From positions 496,001 to 560,000 of the forward strand of contig NZ_JAFEKF010000001.1 of assembly GCF_016888445.1 (NCBI RefSeq): a stretch of 64,000 bases of DNA, written 5' to 3'. Every line of letters begins with the position of its first letter. Within the stretch, counting starts at the first letter, position 1. Below the pieces are notes generated by a model. It was not told where the DNA came from, searched no databases, and saw nothing but the letters and a program-made list of their open reading frames with translations. The DNA comes from Marinomonas ostreistagni (GTDB lineage Bacteria; Pseudomonadota; Gammaproteobacteria; Pseudomonadales; Marinomonadaceae). Below are positions 16,347 through 25,544 of this stretch, piece after piece. The position numbers were made by a program, and so were the translations under genes.

Positions 16347-17108
16347 CTAAACGTGCTCAATGGTAGCACATTCTCCAGAAGCACCGACAAGCTTTTCCAT
16401 TTCTTCGATGTTGACGATAGAAATTTCTTTGCCGTCTACATCAATTAAGCCGTTCTTTTGGAAACGAGTCATCACACGACTTACCGTTTCTACCGCCAGC
16501 CCAAGGTAGTTGCCGATCTCACCGCGTGACATAGACAAGCGGAACGCCGTCGCTGAGTAACCACGCTTTTTAAAGCGATGGGAAAGGTTAAGTAAGAAAG
16601 AAGCGACTTTTTCGTCGGCGTTTTTCTTGCCCAGCAGCACCATCATTTGTTGGTCATCACAAATCTTACGGCTCATTAAGCGGAACAACTGGTGCTTAAG
16701 CGACGGGATCTGCGCCGATAGTTGCTCTAGGTGTGAAAACGGGATTTCACAGACAGTAGTTGTTTCCAGTGCTTTTGCCGACACTGGGTAGCGATTATCG
16801 TCGATACCACTTAATCCTAGTAGCTCGCTAGGGCAGTAAAAACCGGTGATTTGTTCTTCGCCAGAATTAGTGATGTTAAAGGTTTTAAGTGTGCCAGTGC
16901 GGACCGCAAAAACAGAGTCAAATTCTTCGCCTTGGTGAAACAAAACTTCACCTTTTTTCAGTGGGCGCTTACGCTCGATGATTTGGTCCAAACGGTTAAC
17001 GTCTTCGTCTGCCAAAGCAATAGGTAGGCAAAGTGCGCTAAGGCTGCAGTTTTGACACTGAGACGTCAATTTACTGCTAAAGCGGTTGTTTGCGTTGGTA
17101 ATGGACAT
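16347..17108 (-). CDS. fnr: FNR/Anr-type oxygen-sensing transcription regulator
   Basis: A 253-residue Crp/Fnr-family regulator. Four cysteines match the oxygen-labile [4Fe-4S] ligands: C18, C21 and C27 at the N-terminus (SQCQNCSLSALC) and C120 in TTVCEIPF. The C-terminal helix-turn-helix has VETVSRVMTRF, with the E-x-x-S-R residues that read TTGAT half-sites. An extra cysteine, C92, is not among the usual ligands. It lies 28 bases after hemN, and with the cbb3 genes upstream it is the likely local regulator (Anr/EtrA equivalent). Confidence 0.95.
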   Translation of the reverse strand: MSITNANNRFSSKLTSQCQNCSLSALCLPIALADEDVNRLDQIIERKRPLKKGEVLFHQGEEFDSVFAVRTGTLKTFNITNSGEEQITGFYCPSELLGLSGIDDNRYPVSAKALETTTVCEIPFSHLEQLSAQIPSLKHQLFRLMSRKICDDQQMMVLLGKKNADEKVASFLLNLSHRFKKRGYSATAFRLSMSRGEIGNYLGLAVETVSRVMTRFQKNGLIDVDGKEISIVNIEEMEKLVGASGECATIEHV

Positions 17109-17136
17109 GAAACTCTCCCTGAGCTCGATCGGGTGA

Positions 17137-18507
17137 TTATATAACTTTTGAAAAAGTGCTACTGGCTGTTAGGTACTTATCGAACACCATGCAAACACAG
17201 CGAACTAACAAACGCCCAGCTTCTGTTATCTCTATTTCGACATCGTCATCATTATAATAGACGTTAATGACACCATCTTCCTTGAGACTTTCTAACCTGT
17301 CTAGTTCTTGCGCGAAATAGTCAGTGAATTTAATACTAAAGGTTGAGTCAATGGCTTTGCTGTCTAGGTGATTATTGCAAAGCAATTGCATGATCACGCT
17401 GTGACGGATGCGATCATCACGGTCACTGATATAGCCTTTCATAATCGCCAACTGACCGTTTTCGATACTGTTTTGGTATAGGGCTAGGTCAGTATGATTT
17501 TGAAAATAGGTGCCGTCTAGCTGACTGATAGCGGACACACCAAAGGCTAATAGATCAGTATCAGCGTGGGTAGTATACCCCTGAAAATTACGCTGCAGAT
17601 GACCTTCTTGTTGTGCTTTTGTTAACGTATCGTCGGGTTTGGCGAAGTGGTCCATGCCAATGTAAACGTAGCCAGCTGCGGTCAATTTTTCGATGGTGTG
17701 CTTAAGTAGCGCCAGCTTTTGATCGGGTGTTGGCAGATCTTCATCAAGTATACGTTTTTGTGGCGTGAAACGCTGTGGTAAGTGGGCGTAATTAAACACC
17801 GAAATACGATCAGGCGATAAGGCAATAACTTTGTCTAACGTGTCATCAAAACCTGCCACCGTTTGCTTAGGTAAGCCATAGATCAAGTCGAAATTCATTG
17901 AGCGGTAGCCTAGCTCACGGATATCAGCGACAACTTGTTGCACAAGTTCAAGCGGTTGCACGCGATGGATGGCTTTTTGCACGTCTTCAGCAAAATCTTG
18001 AATGCCCAAGCTGACGCGATTAAAGCCAAGCTCTGCCAAGGTGGCGAGCTTAGAGCGATCTACCTCACGAGGGTCGATTTCGATGCTGTAATCTTGACTG
18101 CCGTCAGTAACTAGATTGAAGTAGCTATGAATGTAGTCAAACAGCTGGCGTAAGTTGGCTTCGCTTAGAAAAGTGGGTGTGCCACCGCCAAAATGTAGCT
18201 GATCAACAGGACGATTTTGGTCGATCATGAGTGAGCGTAAGCGTAGCTCCTCACCGAGTAATTCAACGTATTCAGCACCTTTGTCGTATTGCTTAGTAAC
18301 AATCTTGTTGCAAGCGCAGTAGTAACAAAGATGAGCACAAAATGGAACGTGGAAGTACAAGCTCAAGGGCAAAGTAGAAGCCTCTAGCATTTTGCTGATG
18401 AGCTCCATTTTGCTGACTTCCGTCGAGAACTGCGGCGCCGTCGGGTAAGAGGTATACCGTGGCCCGGCCAGATTGTATTTTTGGATAAGTTGGGCGTCCC
18501 AAAGCAT
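17137..18507 (-). CDS. hemN: Oxygen-independent coproporphyrinogen III oxidase
   Basis: A 456-residue radical-SAM enzyme that converts coproporphyrinogen III to protoporphyrinogen IX without oxygen. The cluster motif is in FHVPFCAHLCYYCACN (about 53-68), with C-x3-C-x2-C plus the fourth Cys typical of HemN. LHFGGGTPTFL is the SAM-binding glycine motif. Length and motifs match HemN and exclude the HemW-like paralogue. It has a strong FNR-type promoter just upstream and sits next to fnr. Confidence 0.96.
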   Translation of the reverse strand: MLWDAQLIQKYNLAGPRYTSYPTAPQFSTEVSKMELISKMLEASTLPLSLYFHVPFCAHLCYYCACNKIVTKQYDKGAEYVELLGEELRLRSLMIDQNRPVDQLHFGGGTPTFLSEANLRQLFDYIHSYFNLVTDGSQDYSIEIDPREVDRSKLATLAELGFNRVSLGIQDFAEDVQKAIHRVQPLELVQQVVADIRELGYRSMNFDLIYGLPKQTVAGFDDTLDKVIALSPDRISVFNYAHLPQRFTPQKRILDEDLPTPDQKLALLKHTIEKLTAAGYVYIGMDHFAKPDDTLTKAQQEGHLQRNFQGYTTHADTDLLAFGVSAISQLDGTYFQNHTDLALYQNSIENGQLAIMKGYISDRDDRIRHSVIMQLLCNNHLDSKAIDSTFSIKFTDYFAQELDRLESLKEDGVINVYYNDDDVEIEITEAGRLLVRCVCMVFDKYLTASSTFSKVI

Positions 18508-18538
18508 ATGCTGAGTCCTATTAAATTTTCTAATAGGA

Positions 18539-18579
18539 ATTTTACTCCCATCTCAATTTAACAAGCTGACTCAGATCAA
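18539..18579 (-). promoter_or_regulatory. FNR-type promoter of hemN
   Basis: On the minus strand TTGATCTGAGTCAG (18579-18566) matches the FNR/Anr consensus TTGAT-N4-ATCAA at 8 of 10 positions. A -10 element TAAAAT follows at 18544-18539. The box centre is 31 bases from the -10 centre, the spacing expected for a class II FNR site near -41.5. The site lies between the stop of the TauE/SafE gene and hemN. Confidence 0.65.
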
Positions 18580-19248
18580 TTAATGGGACACAGAGAGGGC
18601 GGCTTTTACAAAAGGGAGGGTGTAAATGCCATACATGATCAATAAACCGCCGAATAGCCAATGCAAATAGTAGGCGCTCCAGATGCGCTTTAGTGTTTGA
18701 CTGAAAAAACCGGCTAATAGCATGGCGGGCAAAGTGCCGATGGCAAACCCGATGATGGCAGTTAAAGAAAGCTGCCATGAACCCAATGCACTGGCCCAAA
18801 GCACTGTGGAGTAGACCAAACCACAGGGCAGCCAGCCCCAGAGCATGCCCGCGATCAGGGCCTGTGGCGCAGATTCGATCGGTAGGACTTTTTTGGCTAG
18901 GGGCTGGAGAGCTTGCCAACCCACACGGCCCAGTGCTTCGACTTTTAAAATCCAGCGACACGCGCCACAAATATACAAGCCCATAAAAATGAGCAATAGA
19001 GCGGCTAAGGTGCGCAATGGAATCAGTAAATCTTGATACAGACTTTCGGTGCCTAATTGGACTGCGCTCACCAATAACACGGTAAACAGGGCATACGACA
19101 GCATGCGCCCTAGGTTATAGCAGATGATGCGCAGGATTGAAGGCTGCCCGTTGATGGACAATAGGGTCGCTAGGCCACCACACATGCCCAAACAATGGCC
19201 AGCGCCCGCTAAGCCTATCAATAATGCAGAGATAAAGGTGCTAATCAT
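18580..19248 (-). CDS. TauE/SafE-family membrane protein of the cbb3 cluster
   Basis: A 222-residue inner-membrane protein with about six hydrophobic helices. The N-terminal motif GLAGAGHCLGMCGGLATLL is characteristic of the UreH-like TauE/SafE subgroup (DsbD-like transmembrane proteins), with a GHC-x-GMCGG signature. Genes of this subgroup regularly follow ccoS in gammaproteobacterial cbb3 clusters, and a role in copper or cbb3 maturation is suspected. Its ATG overlaps the ccoS stop (ATGA), so translation is coupled. Confidence 0.85.
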   Translation of the reverse strand: MISTFISALLIGLAGAGHCLGMCGGLATLLSINGQPSILRIICYNLGRMLSYALFTVLLVSAVQLGTESLYQDLLIPLRTLAALLLIFMGLYICGACRWILKVEALGRVGWQALQPLAKKVLPIESAPQALIAGMLWGWLPCGLVYSTVLWASALGSWQLSLTAIIGFAIGTLPAMLLAGFFSQTLKRIWSAYYLHWLFGGLLIMYGIYTLPFVKAALSVSH

Positions 19249-19403
19249 GATTTTGGTGTGTCATCGTCATCATCAAATAAGATGCGCTCACCTTCACGAT
19301 TGAGGTCTTCAAACTGATCGCCCTTGACCGCCCAGATAAAGATTGCAACCGCGATTACGACGAATACTGCCGCGATGGGAATCAGTAAAAACAAACTTTC
19401 CAT
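19245..19403 (-). CDS. ccoS: cbb3 oxidase maturation protein CcoS
   Basis: A 52-residue protein. One N-terminal membrane helix (LFLLIPIAAVFVVIAVAIFI) is followed by WAVKGDQFEDL, the diagnostic CcoS motif, and an acidic tail with five consecutive Asp. CcoS is needed for cofactor insertion into the cbb3 catalytic subunit in other bacteria. The ATG lies 7 bases after the ccoI stop, and its TGA overlaps the next start. The gene is short and easily missed. Confidence 0.93.
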   Translation of the reverse strand: MESLFLLIPIAAVFVVIAVAIFIWAVKGDQFEDLNREGERILFDDDDDTPKS

Positions 19404-19410
19404 AACTGAC

Positions 19411-21783
19411 CTATACAGTGGTTAATCGGGTAGCGTTGAGCACGACTAGGAGCGAACTTAACGCCATTCCAAGCGCTGCTACCCAAGGTGGAATTAAACC
19501 CGCTACCGCCAGTGGCAACAGGGTAGCATTATAGCCTGCGGCCCAGATTAAGTTTTGTTTAATAATAAGACGACACTTACTGGCGCTGGCTAAGGCCTTG
19601 GGCAATGTCGCCAGATGATCGTTTAGTAATATCGCATCCGCATGGGTCTTAGCGAGATCAGAGCTTGCCTGCATGGCCAATGAGGTAGTGGCACCCGCCA
19701 AGGCTGGCACATCATTTAGGCCATCGCCTACCATGAGCACATTATGCTGCTGTTGGTCTCTGATCCATTGCCACTTTTGTTCGGGTAAGCAGTCTGTGAC
19801 GACATCATCAAACAGTTCTAACGGTAGAATTGCCCGTGCTGAAGTGAGGGTATCGCCTGTTAATAGGCTTAAACGGGCGCCGCGTTGCTTAAGATGAGTC
19901 AATACTTGCTGCGTTTCTGGACGCAGCGCATCGCACAGATCAATGCGGGCAATCACATGATCGGCGTCGGCCAAGTATAGGCTAGTGTAGCCATCTATGT
20001 TGGCGTGCTGTATCTCTAAGCCAAGTGACTCCAATAACGTGCGATTGCCGAAATACAGTTTTTGACCTAGCCAAGTGCCGCATACGCCTTGGCTGGGTAG
20101 GTTCTCAATTGCTTCAATCGGTGTCGGCGCAATATCAGCAAACGCTTGAGCAATCGGGTGTTTGGAGTGTTGCTCAAGGCCTGCCACCATTGACAAAATG
20201 CTGTCTTCTGACAAATGGGTATTGATGATTTCAATGTGACGAATAGCAAAACGCCCTTGAGTCAGTGTACCGGTTTTATCGAACACAATGTGCTGGGTGT
20301 TAGCCAACGCTTCGATGACATGACCGCGAGTGATGAGTAATCCCGCTTGTTTAAGGGCATTCGTGGCTGTAGTAAGCGCAACGGGCGTTGCCAGTGACAG
20401 GGCGCAAGGACAAGTGACGACCAGCACGCTGACCATAACCCAGTAGGCGTCGCTGCGCCCTTGGAAGCTCCAGAATATATACGTTAGCGCGGCAATTACC
20501 AGCACAGCGATGACAAAATAATGCGCCACACGATCCGCCATGATGGCGACAGGTGGTTTTTCAGCCAAAGCGCGTTCAGTGATTCTAGAAATGGCTGCGG
20601 CCCGTGTATTTTGCCCTGTATGGGTCACTTCAAACTCAACTTTTTGCTCAATATTAATGGTTTGAGCGTGGATGACATCGCCTTTGTGTTTGCTTACAGG
20701 CTGATACTCGCCGGTCAAGCTCGACTCATCCACACTGGTATGGGGGCTGAGCAAAATACCATCAACAGGGAAGCTTTGGCCTGGGTCTATTTGTGCAATA
20801 TCGCCGACTTGCAGTTGATGCAGAGCGATGGTCTGTAGTGTCTCGTCACGTTTGACTTTGACCGCGGTTAGTGGGGCGTGATCATTGCTTTGGGTTTGGT
20901 AAGCACGAGCAACAGCCTCTAAAAATCTTCCTAAAAGTAAGAAGAAAATGAACATGGTCACCGAGTCAAAATAGACATGTCCTGACTGACTAAATAGCGC
21001 GACTACGCTTGACACATAAGCCAGCAACACACCAATCGATACCGGTAAATCCATGGTGAAATGTAGCGTGCGCAGATCACGTAATGCCCCCCGATAAAAA
21101 GGCAAACCAGCGTATAGGACGACGGGCGTGGCGAATATAAAACTGATGCTGCGCAATAGCTGACGGTAAACATCGTCCATGCCTTGTAAATCGCCTGCGT
21201 ACATAGCGATAGCGCTCATCATCACTTGCATCATGCCAACACCGGCAACACCTAGACGAATAATGGCTTGTTTTTTGTGCTGTTTTTGCTGTTGATCTCG
21301 TTCACCAGGCACGTAAGGCTGGGCATGATAGCCGATGTCTGCCAGCAGCTCTGCTAAGTCTTTGGGTGAGAGTTGATCTTTTTGCCAGCTGATACTGGCG
21401 ATGCGAGTGCTGACATTAACATGCACAGACTCGATGCCGACCTGCTGTGCTAAGTGTTTTTCGATCAGCCAGGCACAGGCGGAACAAGTGATTCCGCAAA
21501 TCAGCAGTTGCATGCTGTGTACCGTGCCTTCTTGATAGACATAATGTTGGTACAAGCTTGGATCGTTCAATAAATCAAACGGGGCTAGGTCTTCATCAGT
21601 TAAGCGCACGGCATTTTGCTCGCCGCGCTTATCGTAGTAGGTGCCTAAGTTGGCGGCGCAAATATGCTCGGCGATGGCTTGGCAGCCATAGCAGCAGAAC
21701 TCTCGGCGAGCGTCTTGCAGGTCGCTGGCGATCTCAAGGCCAATAGGGATTGGGTCGCCACAGTGAAAGCAAGCTTGGCTCAT
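19411..21783 (-). CDS. ccoI: Copper-transporting P1B-type ATPase CcoI/FixI
   Basis: A 790-residue inner-membrane copper exporter that supplies cbb3 oxidase assembly. The N-terminus has CFHCG (FixI-type cysteine motif) and a heavy-metal domain with GITCSACAWLIEK. The transmembrane CPC motif (VTCPCALSLATP), DKTGTLTQG phosphorylation site, TGE loop and GDGLNDVPAL hinge follow. The domain order is standard. Its ATG overlaps the ccoH stop. Confidence 0.95.
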   Translation of the reverse strand: MSQACFHCGDPIPIGLEIASDLQDARREFCCYGCQAIAEHICAANLGTYYDKRGEQNAVRLTDEDLAPFDLLNDPSLYQHYVYQEGTVHSMQLLICGITCSACAWLIEKHLAQQVGIESVHVNVSTRIASISWQKDQLSPKDLAELLADIGYHAQPYVPGERDQQQKQHKKQAIIRLGVAGVGMMQVMMSAIAMYAGDLQGMDDVYRQLLRSISFIFATPVVLYAGLPFYRGALRDLRTLHFTMDLPVSIGVLLAYVSSVVALFSQSGHVYFDSVTMFIFFLLLGRFLEAVARAYQTQSNDHAPLTAVKVKRDETLQTIALHQLQVGDIAQIDPGQSFPVDGILLSPHTSVDESSLTGEYQPVSKHKGDVIHAQTINIEQKVEFEVTHTGQNTRAAAISRITERALAEKPPVAIMADRVAHYFVIAVLVIAALTYIFWSFQGRSDAYWVMVSVLVVTCPCALSLATPVALTTATNALKQAGLLITRGHVIEALANTQHIVFDKTGTLTQGRFAIRHIEIINTHLSEDSILSMVAGLEQHSKHPIAQAFADIAPTPIEAIENLPSQGVCGTWLGQKLYFGNRTLLESLGLEIQHANIDGYTSLYLADADHVIARIDLCDALRPETQQVLTHLKQRGARLSLLTGDTLTSARAILPLELFDDVVTDCLPEQKWQWIRDQQQHNVLMVGDGLNDVPALAGATTSLAMQASSDLAKTHADAILLNDHLATLPKALASASKCRLIIKQNLIWAAGYNATLLPLAVAGLIPPWVAALGMALSSLLVVLNATRLTTV

Positions 21784-22268
21784 AGGTTAAAATTAAGCGC
21801 GCTGTGAACATTACTGTTGATGCGACCGCTAAGTTGCCAACCATTTGGCGAAGCTAGGTATACATTCCAGATGCCAGACAATGGTTTTTCTAATTGCGCT
21901 CGATACTCATTGGGTTGGCTCTGGGAAAAAGTCACGCTGAAGTCTTTTTCGGATACTGCTGCATGAGCAAAGACTGCATTAAGTGTGCTGGCATCGGCGT
22001 TTTGTGTCGTTAGCAGCAGTTCGCCAGTTAGATTATCAAGGCGTAAAGTCGCCCTAATGTCTAAATCCTTAGCCGCTTGACGCTCAGTAATGACGGTATT
22101 GATGGCGAGCCCTTCTTTGTAGTATTCCTCTTTGACTAGGTCGCTGGAAGAGTTGACGGCAGCGTATACTTGAACGACGGCGACTAACACCGAAGATAGT
22201 GGAATACTCATAATGAACCAAGGCCAAAACTGTTTGTACCAGGGTGTTGATTGGGCAATTGTTGACAT
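21780..22268 (-). CDS. ccoH: cbb3 assembly protein CcoH/FixH
   Basis: A 162-residue inner-membrane protein. One N-terminal helix (about 14-38) is preceded by PWYKQFWPWFI, typical of FixH, and followed by KEEYYKEGLAIN. The rest is a periplasmic domain. CcoH stabilises cbb3 assembly. The TGA overlaps the ccoI ATG. Confidence 0.92.
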   Translation of the reverse strand: MSTIAQSTPWYKQFWPWFIMSIPLSSVLVAVVQVYAAVNSSSDLVKEEYYKEGLAINTVITERQAAKDLDIRATLRLDNLTGELLLTTQNADASTLNAVFAHAAVSEKDFSVTFSQSQPNEYRAQLEKPLSGIWNVYLASPNGWQLSGRINSNVHSALNFNL

Positions 22269-22322
22269 GTAAACGCTCCCTAAGGTGACTTAAGCGGTGA
22301 TATTAACACCGCTTATAAGCCA

Positions 22323-23732
22323 TTATTTTGATACAGGACCAATAAATCGACTTTCAGTGATTTTTTCGACTGGGTAATTAGGGTCTTTGGAGACCACCTT
22401 AAAATAAATGGTATTCTTTTGTTGCTGTAAGCTAGTCGGCGGTACTTGGATCGAAAACGGTACCGAGCGAACTTCGCCTGCCCGAACGTTGACACTTTTG
22501 CGGCCAATCATGTTCATATTGCGTAGTCCAGACACAGACACCTCAAAGGGGTGTGCAGTTTGGTCCATATTGATGACTTTAACGGTGTAGATGTTTTCAA
22601 TCATTCCACTTGGGGTCTCGTTAAAGAGACGATTGCGATCGCGAATCACATCCAGACCTAAAGCCTCACGGTCGCCAGCAAAGTATAAAAATGCGGTCAC
22701 CACGACTAGCATGCACATAGCATAGCCGATCGCTTTAGGGCGCATAATGTGCGAGCTTTCGCCTTCTAGGCGACGCTCGGTGGTGTAGCTGACTAGGCCG
22801 CGCTCATAGCCCATTTTGTCCATGATCGAATCGCAGGCATCGACACATAAAGCACAGCCGATGCATTGATATTGCAAGCCATCACGAATATCGATGCCTG
22901 CAGGGCAGACGTGTACGCACAAGTTGCAGTCAATACAATCCCCTAGTCCTTCGGCTTTAGGATCAGCATTACGCTTACGGGCACCGCGCTTTTCACCACG
23001 ATTATAGTCGTAGGAGATGACCATGGTATCAGGGTCAAACATGACGGCTTGGAAGCGTGCGTAAGGGCACATATAGGTACAGACTTGCTCGCGCATCCAA
23101 CCCGCGAAAAGGTAGGTTGCGACGGTGAAAAAGGCAATCCAAAAATACGCCCATGGGTGGGCATCAAAGGTGAACAGCTCGACGATCAGCTCGCGAATAG
23201 GGGTGAAGTAGCCGACGAAGGTGAGACCTGTGAGCCAGGCAAACAGAATCCAAAGTGCGTGCTTATTGAATTTTTTGCGCACTTTGCTGGCGCTCATGGG
23301 TTCTTTATCAAGCTTGATACGTTGATTGCGCGAGCCCTCGGTTTTTTCTTCGATCCACATAAAGACCATGGTCCATACGGTCTGAGGACAAGTATAGCCA
23401 CACCAAACACGACCAAATAAGGTGGTCACAAAGAATAGGCCAAAGGCACAGATAATCAGAATCCAAGCCAGTAGGTAAAAGTCTTGTGGGAAAAAGGTTA
23501 GGCCAAAAATGTGGAACTGACGTGCCGGTAAATCAAATAACACGCCTTGGCGCTCATGCCAGTCAATCCAAGGCGTCAGAAAATAGCCCAGCATCAAAAG
23601 CCATAAGGCACGAGTACGAATGCGTTGAAAAAAGCCTGAAATAGCGCGGGTGTAGATTTTTTTACGTTTCTCGTAGAGGTCGAAAGTTTCTATTTCAGGT
23701 TCGACATTTTGGGCGGGTATTTTGTCACTCAT
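22323..23732 (-). CDS. ccoG: Cupric reductase / cbb3 accessory protein CcoG
   Basis: A 469-residue inner-membrane iron-sulfur protein (CcoG/RdxA/FixG). The N-terminal half has several membrane helices (about 38-58, 85-110, 160-180, 195-215) with VWCGYTCPQTVW. Two ferredoxin-type clusters follow (CIDCNLCVHVCP and CIGCALCVDACD). A FixG C-terminal Ig-like domain lies after the last helix. Work on relatives indicates Cu(II) reduction for cbb3 assembly. It starts a second unit after the ccoNOQP terminator. Confidence 0.94.
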   Translation of the reverse strand: MSDKIPAQNVEPEIETFDLYEKRKKIYTRAISGFFQRIRTRALWLLMLGYFLTPWIDWHERQGVLFDLPARQFHIFGLTFFPQDFYLLAWILIICAFGLFFVTTLFGRVWCGYTCPQTVWTMVFMWIEEKTEGSRNQRIKLDKEPMSASKVRKKFNKHALWILFAWLTGLTFVGYFTPIRELIVELFTFDAHPWAYFWIAFFTVATYLFAGWMREQVCTYMCPYARFQAVMFDPDTMVISYDYNRGEKRGARKRNADPKAEGLGDCIDCNLCVHVCPAGIDIRDGLQYQCIGCALCVDACDSIMDKMGYERGLVSYTTERRLEGESSHIMRPKAIGYAMCMLVVVTAFLYFAGDREALGLDVIRDRNRLFNETPSGMIENIYTVKVINMDQTAHPFEVSVSGLRNMNMIGRKSVNVRAGEVRSVPFSIQVPPTSLQQQKNTIYFKVVSKDPNYPVEKITESRFIGPVSK

Positions 23733-23794
23733 GCTGTTTTCCTTACGTGCAACAGACAGATTAAGTTGCTACTAATATTACAATTAATCATAAA

Positions 23795-23825
23795 AAAAGG
23801 GTGCGCCTTTCGGTCGCACCCTTTT
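23795..23825 (-). terminator. Terminator between ccoNOQP and ccoGHIS
   Basis: Stem AAAAGGGTGCG with CGCACCCTTTT around a nine-base loop; on the minus strand seven T follow. It lies 17 bases after the ccoP stop and separates structural from assembly genes. Confidence 0.8.
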
Positions 23826-23841
23826 GATACACGTCACAGAT

Positions 23842-24738
23842 TTACTGATTAGACAAACTGTAAACGTAGCCTGCGACCACGTGTGATTTGTCTTCGCCTA
23901 GGATAGCTTCCCAAGCTGGCATTTTACCTGCTCGGCCGTTACGCAACGTTTGTTTGATTTGTTGCTCACTGCCGCCATACAACCAAATGTTATCGGTTAA
24001 GTTTGGCGCACCAAATAGATGGTTGCCTTTACCTTCGGCACCATGACAGGCGATACAGTTGGTGTTGTACAGTTGCTGACCTTGTGCAGCGGCTTGAGCA
24101 TTATGCTCACGTCCGCTCATGCTCAGCACATATTGTGCAACTTGGTCGACACCTTCTTCGCCCAGTGTCGGTCCCCAAGCAGGCATCGCTGCCACACGCC
24201 CTTTAAGGATTGTTTGTGAGATGGCGGCAGCATCACCGCCGTACAACCAATCATTGTCTGTCAGGTTAGGGAAGCCAAAACCACCTGTTGCCGCTGAGCC
24301 GTGACACTGGGCACAGTTGTTGGCAAACAGACGCTGACCGATGCGCATCGCTTGATCATTTTGCGCAAGCTCTTCGATCGGTGTTTGCGAAAATTGCGCA
24401 AACATCGGGCCAAACTCGGCCTCGGCTTTGGCGACTTCACGTTCATAAGCTGATTCTTGGGTCCAGCCGAGAAAACCTTTGAAGTTGCCAAGTCCAGGGT
24501 AGAGCGCAAGGTAGCCTAGGGCAAAGATAACGGTTAGGACAAACATCCAGTACCACCAACGTGGTAGCGGGTTGTCGTATTCTTCGATGCCATCAAACTC
24601 ATGGCCCACAGTTTGAGTGGTTTCTGAGTTAAAACGTTGCCCTTTACGGACAATCGATAACAGCACAAAGCTTCCAATGATTGAGCCTAACGAGATCACA
24701 ATGATCCAGCCGCTCCAAAAAGAACTTAATTCATTCAT
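23842..24738 (-). CDS. ccoP: cbb3 oxidase di-haem subunit CcoP
   Basis: A 298-residue membrane-anchored cytochrome c. The N-terminus has two hydrophobic segments (about 7-28 and 58-78) with NPLPRWWYWMF. Two class I cytochrome c domains follow with haem sites CAQCH and CIACH. The distal ligand methionines are in AAMPAWG and GKMPAWE. The two haem domains are similar to each other. It passes electrons to CcoO. Its ATG overlaps the ccoQ stop by 4 bases. Confidence 0.96.
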   Translation of the reverse strand: MNELSSFWSGWIIVISLGSIIGSFVLLSIVRKGQRFNSETTQTVGHEFDGIEEYDNPLPRWWYWMFVLTVIFALGYLALYPGLGNFKGFLGWTQESAYEREVAKAEAEFGPMFAQFSQTPIEELAQNDQAMRIGQRLFANNCAQCHGSAATGGFGFPNLTDNDWLYGGDAAAISQTILKGRVAAMPAWGPTLGEEGVDQVAQYVLSMSGREHNAQAAAQGQQLYNTNCIACHGAEGKGNHLFGAPNLTDNIWLYGGSEQQIKQTLRNGRAGKMPAWEAILGEDKSHVVAGYVYSLSNQ

Positions 24739-24920
24739 TTGTCTTTCTCCACGGATTCGTTGCGCTGAGCACCATCGTGCATGTCATCGTCGGCAAAGGG
24801 TAAGTTTGCGGCTTCATCAAAATCCTTTTTGCGTCCTTTGCTGTAAGCCCAGAAGCAAATGCCAATGAAGGCGACGAATGCAATCGGTGTTGCCAGTGCT
24901 CGTAGCGTATTAATGTCCAT
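24735..24920 (-). CDS. ccoQ: cbb3 oxidase small subunit CcoQ
   Basis: A 61-residue single-pass protein. One helix (about 10-28) is followed by AYSKGRKKDFDEAANLPFADDD, typical of CcoQ, and an acidic tail. It stabilises the oxidase complex. It lies between ccoO and ccoP with a 9-base gap upstream. Confidence 0.93.
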   Translation of the reverse strand: MDINTLRALATPIAFVAFIGICFWAYSKGRKKDFDEAANLPFADDDMHDGAQRNESVEKDK

Positions 24921-24929
24921 GTTTAGGTC

Positions 24930-25532
24930 CTATCGTTCGATCACTGTGCCTAGCTGCTGCAAGTAAGCAACTAGCGCATCGACTTCACGTTTGCCACGTA
25001 CATCGGATTTGGCAGTTGCAAGCTGCTCATCGGTGTAGGGCACCCCAACCATACGAAGTGCTGCCATTTTGTCAGCGGTATCGTTGCCAGTGATGGTGTT
25101 TTCAAACAGCCAAGGGAAACCTGGCATGTTGGATTCTGGTACCACATCACGTGGGTTGTATAAGTGGGCACGATGCCACTCATCACTGTAACGCTGACCC
25201 ACACGAGCTAGGTCAGGGCCAGTACGCTTCGAGCCCCATAGGAATGGGTGATCGTATACAGACTCGCCTGCCACACTATAGGGACCATAACGCTCGGTCT
25301 CTGAGCGGAATGGGCGGATCATTTGTGTATGACAGCTTAAGCAGCCTTCACGTTGATAAATGTCGCGACCTTCAAGCTCTAGAGCGGTTAACGGTTGTAG
25401 ATTTTCGACTGGTTGAGTCGTTTGTTTCATAAAGAACAGCGGGATAATCTCAACCAAAGCGCCGAAGCTAATCGCGACGACGATAAGGATGATCATGAGC
25501 CCCATATTCTTTTCAATAACTTCATGGCGCAT
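24930..25532 (-). CDS. ccoO: cbb3 oxidase mono-haem subunit CcoO
   Basis: A 200-residue membrane-anchored cytochrome c. The N-terminal helix (about 9-32) is followed by [23 protein letters not shown], with the haem motif CLSCH. MPGFPWL supplies the axial methionine. Length and sequence match CcoO. It lies 12 bases after ccoN. Confidence 0.96.
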   Translation of the reverse strand: MRHEVIEKNMGLMIILIVVAISFGALVEIIPLFFMKQTTQPVENLQPLTALELEGRDIYQREGCLSCHTQMIRPFRSETERYGPYSVAGESVYDHPFLWGSKRTGPDLARVGQRYSDEWHRAHLYNPRDVVPESNMPGFPWLFENTITGNDTADKMAALRMVGVPYTDEQLATAKSDVRGKREVDALVAYLQQLGTVIER

Positions 25533-25544
25533 GTGTAGTAACCC

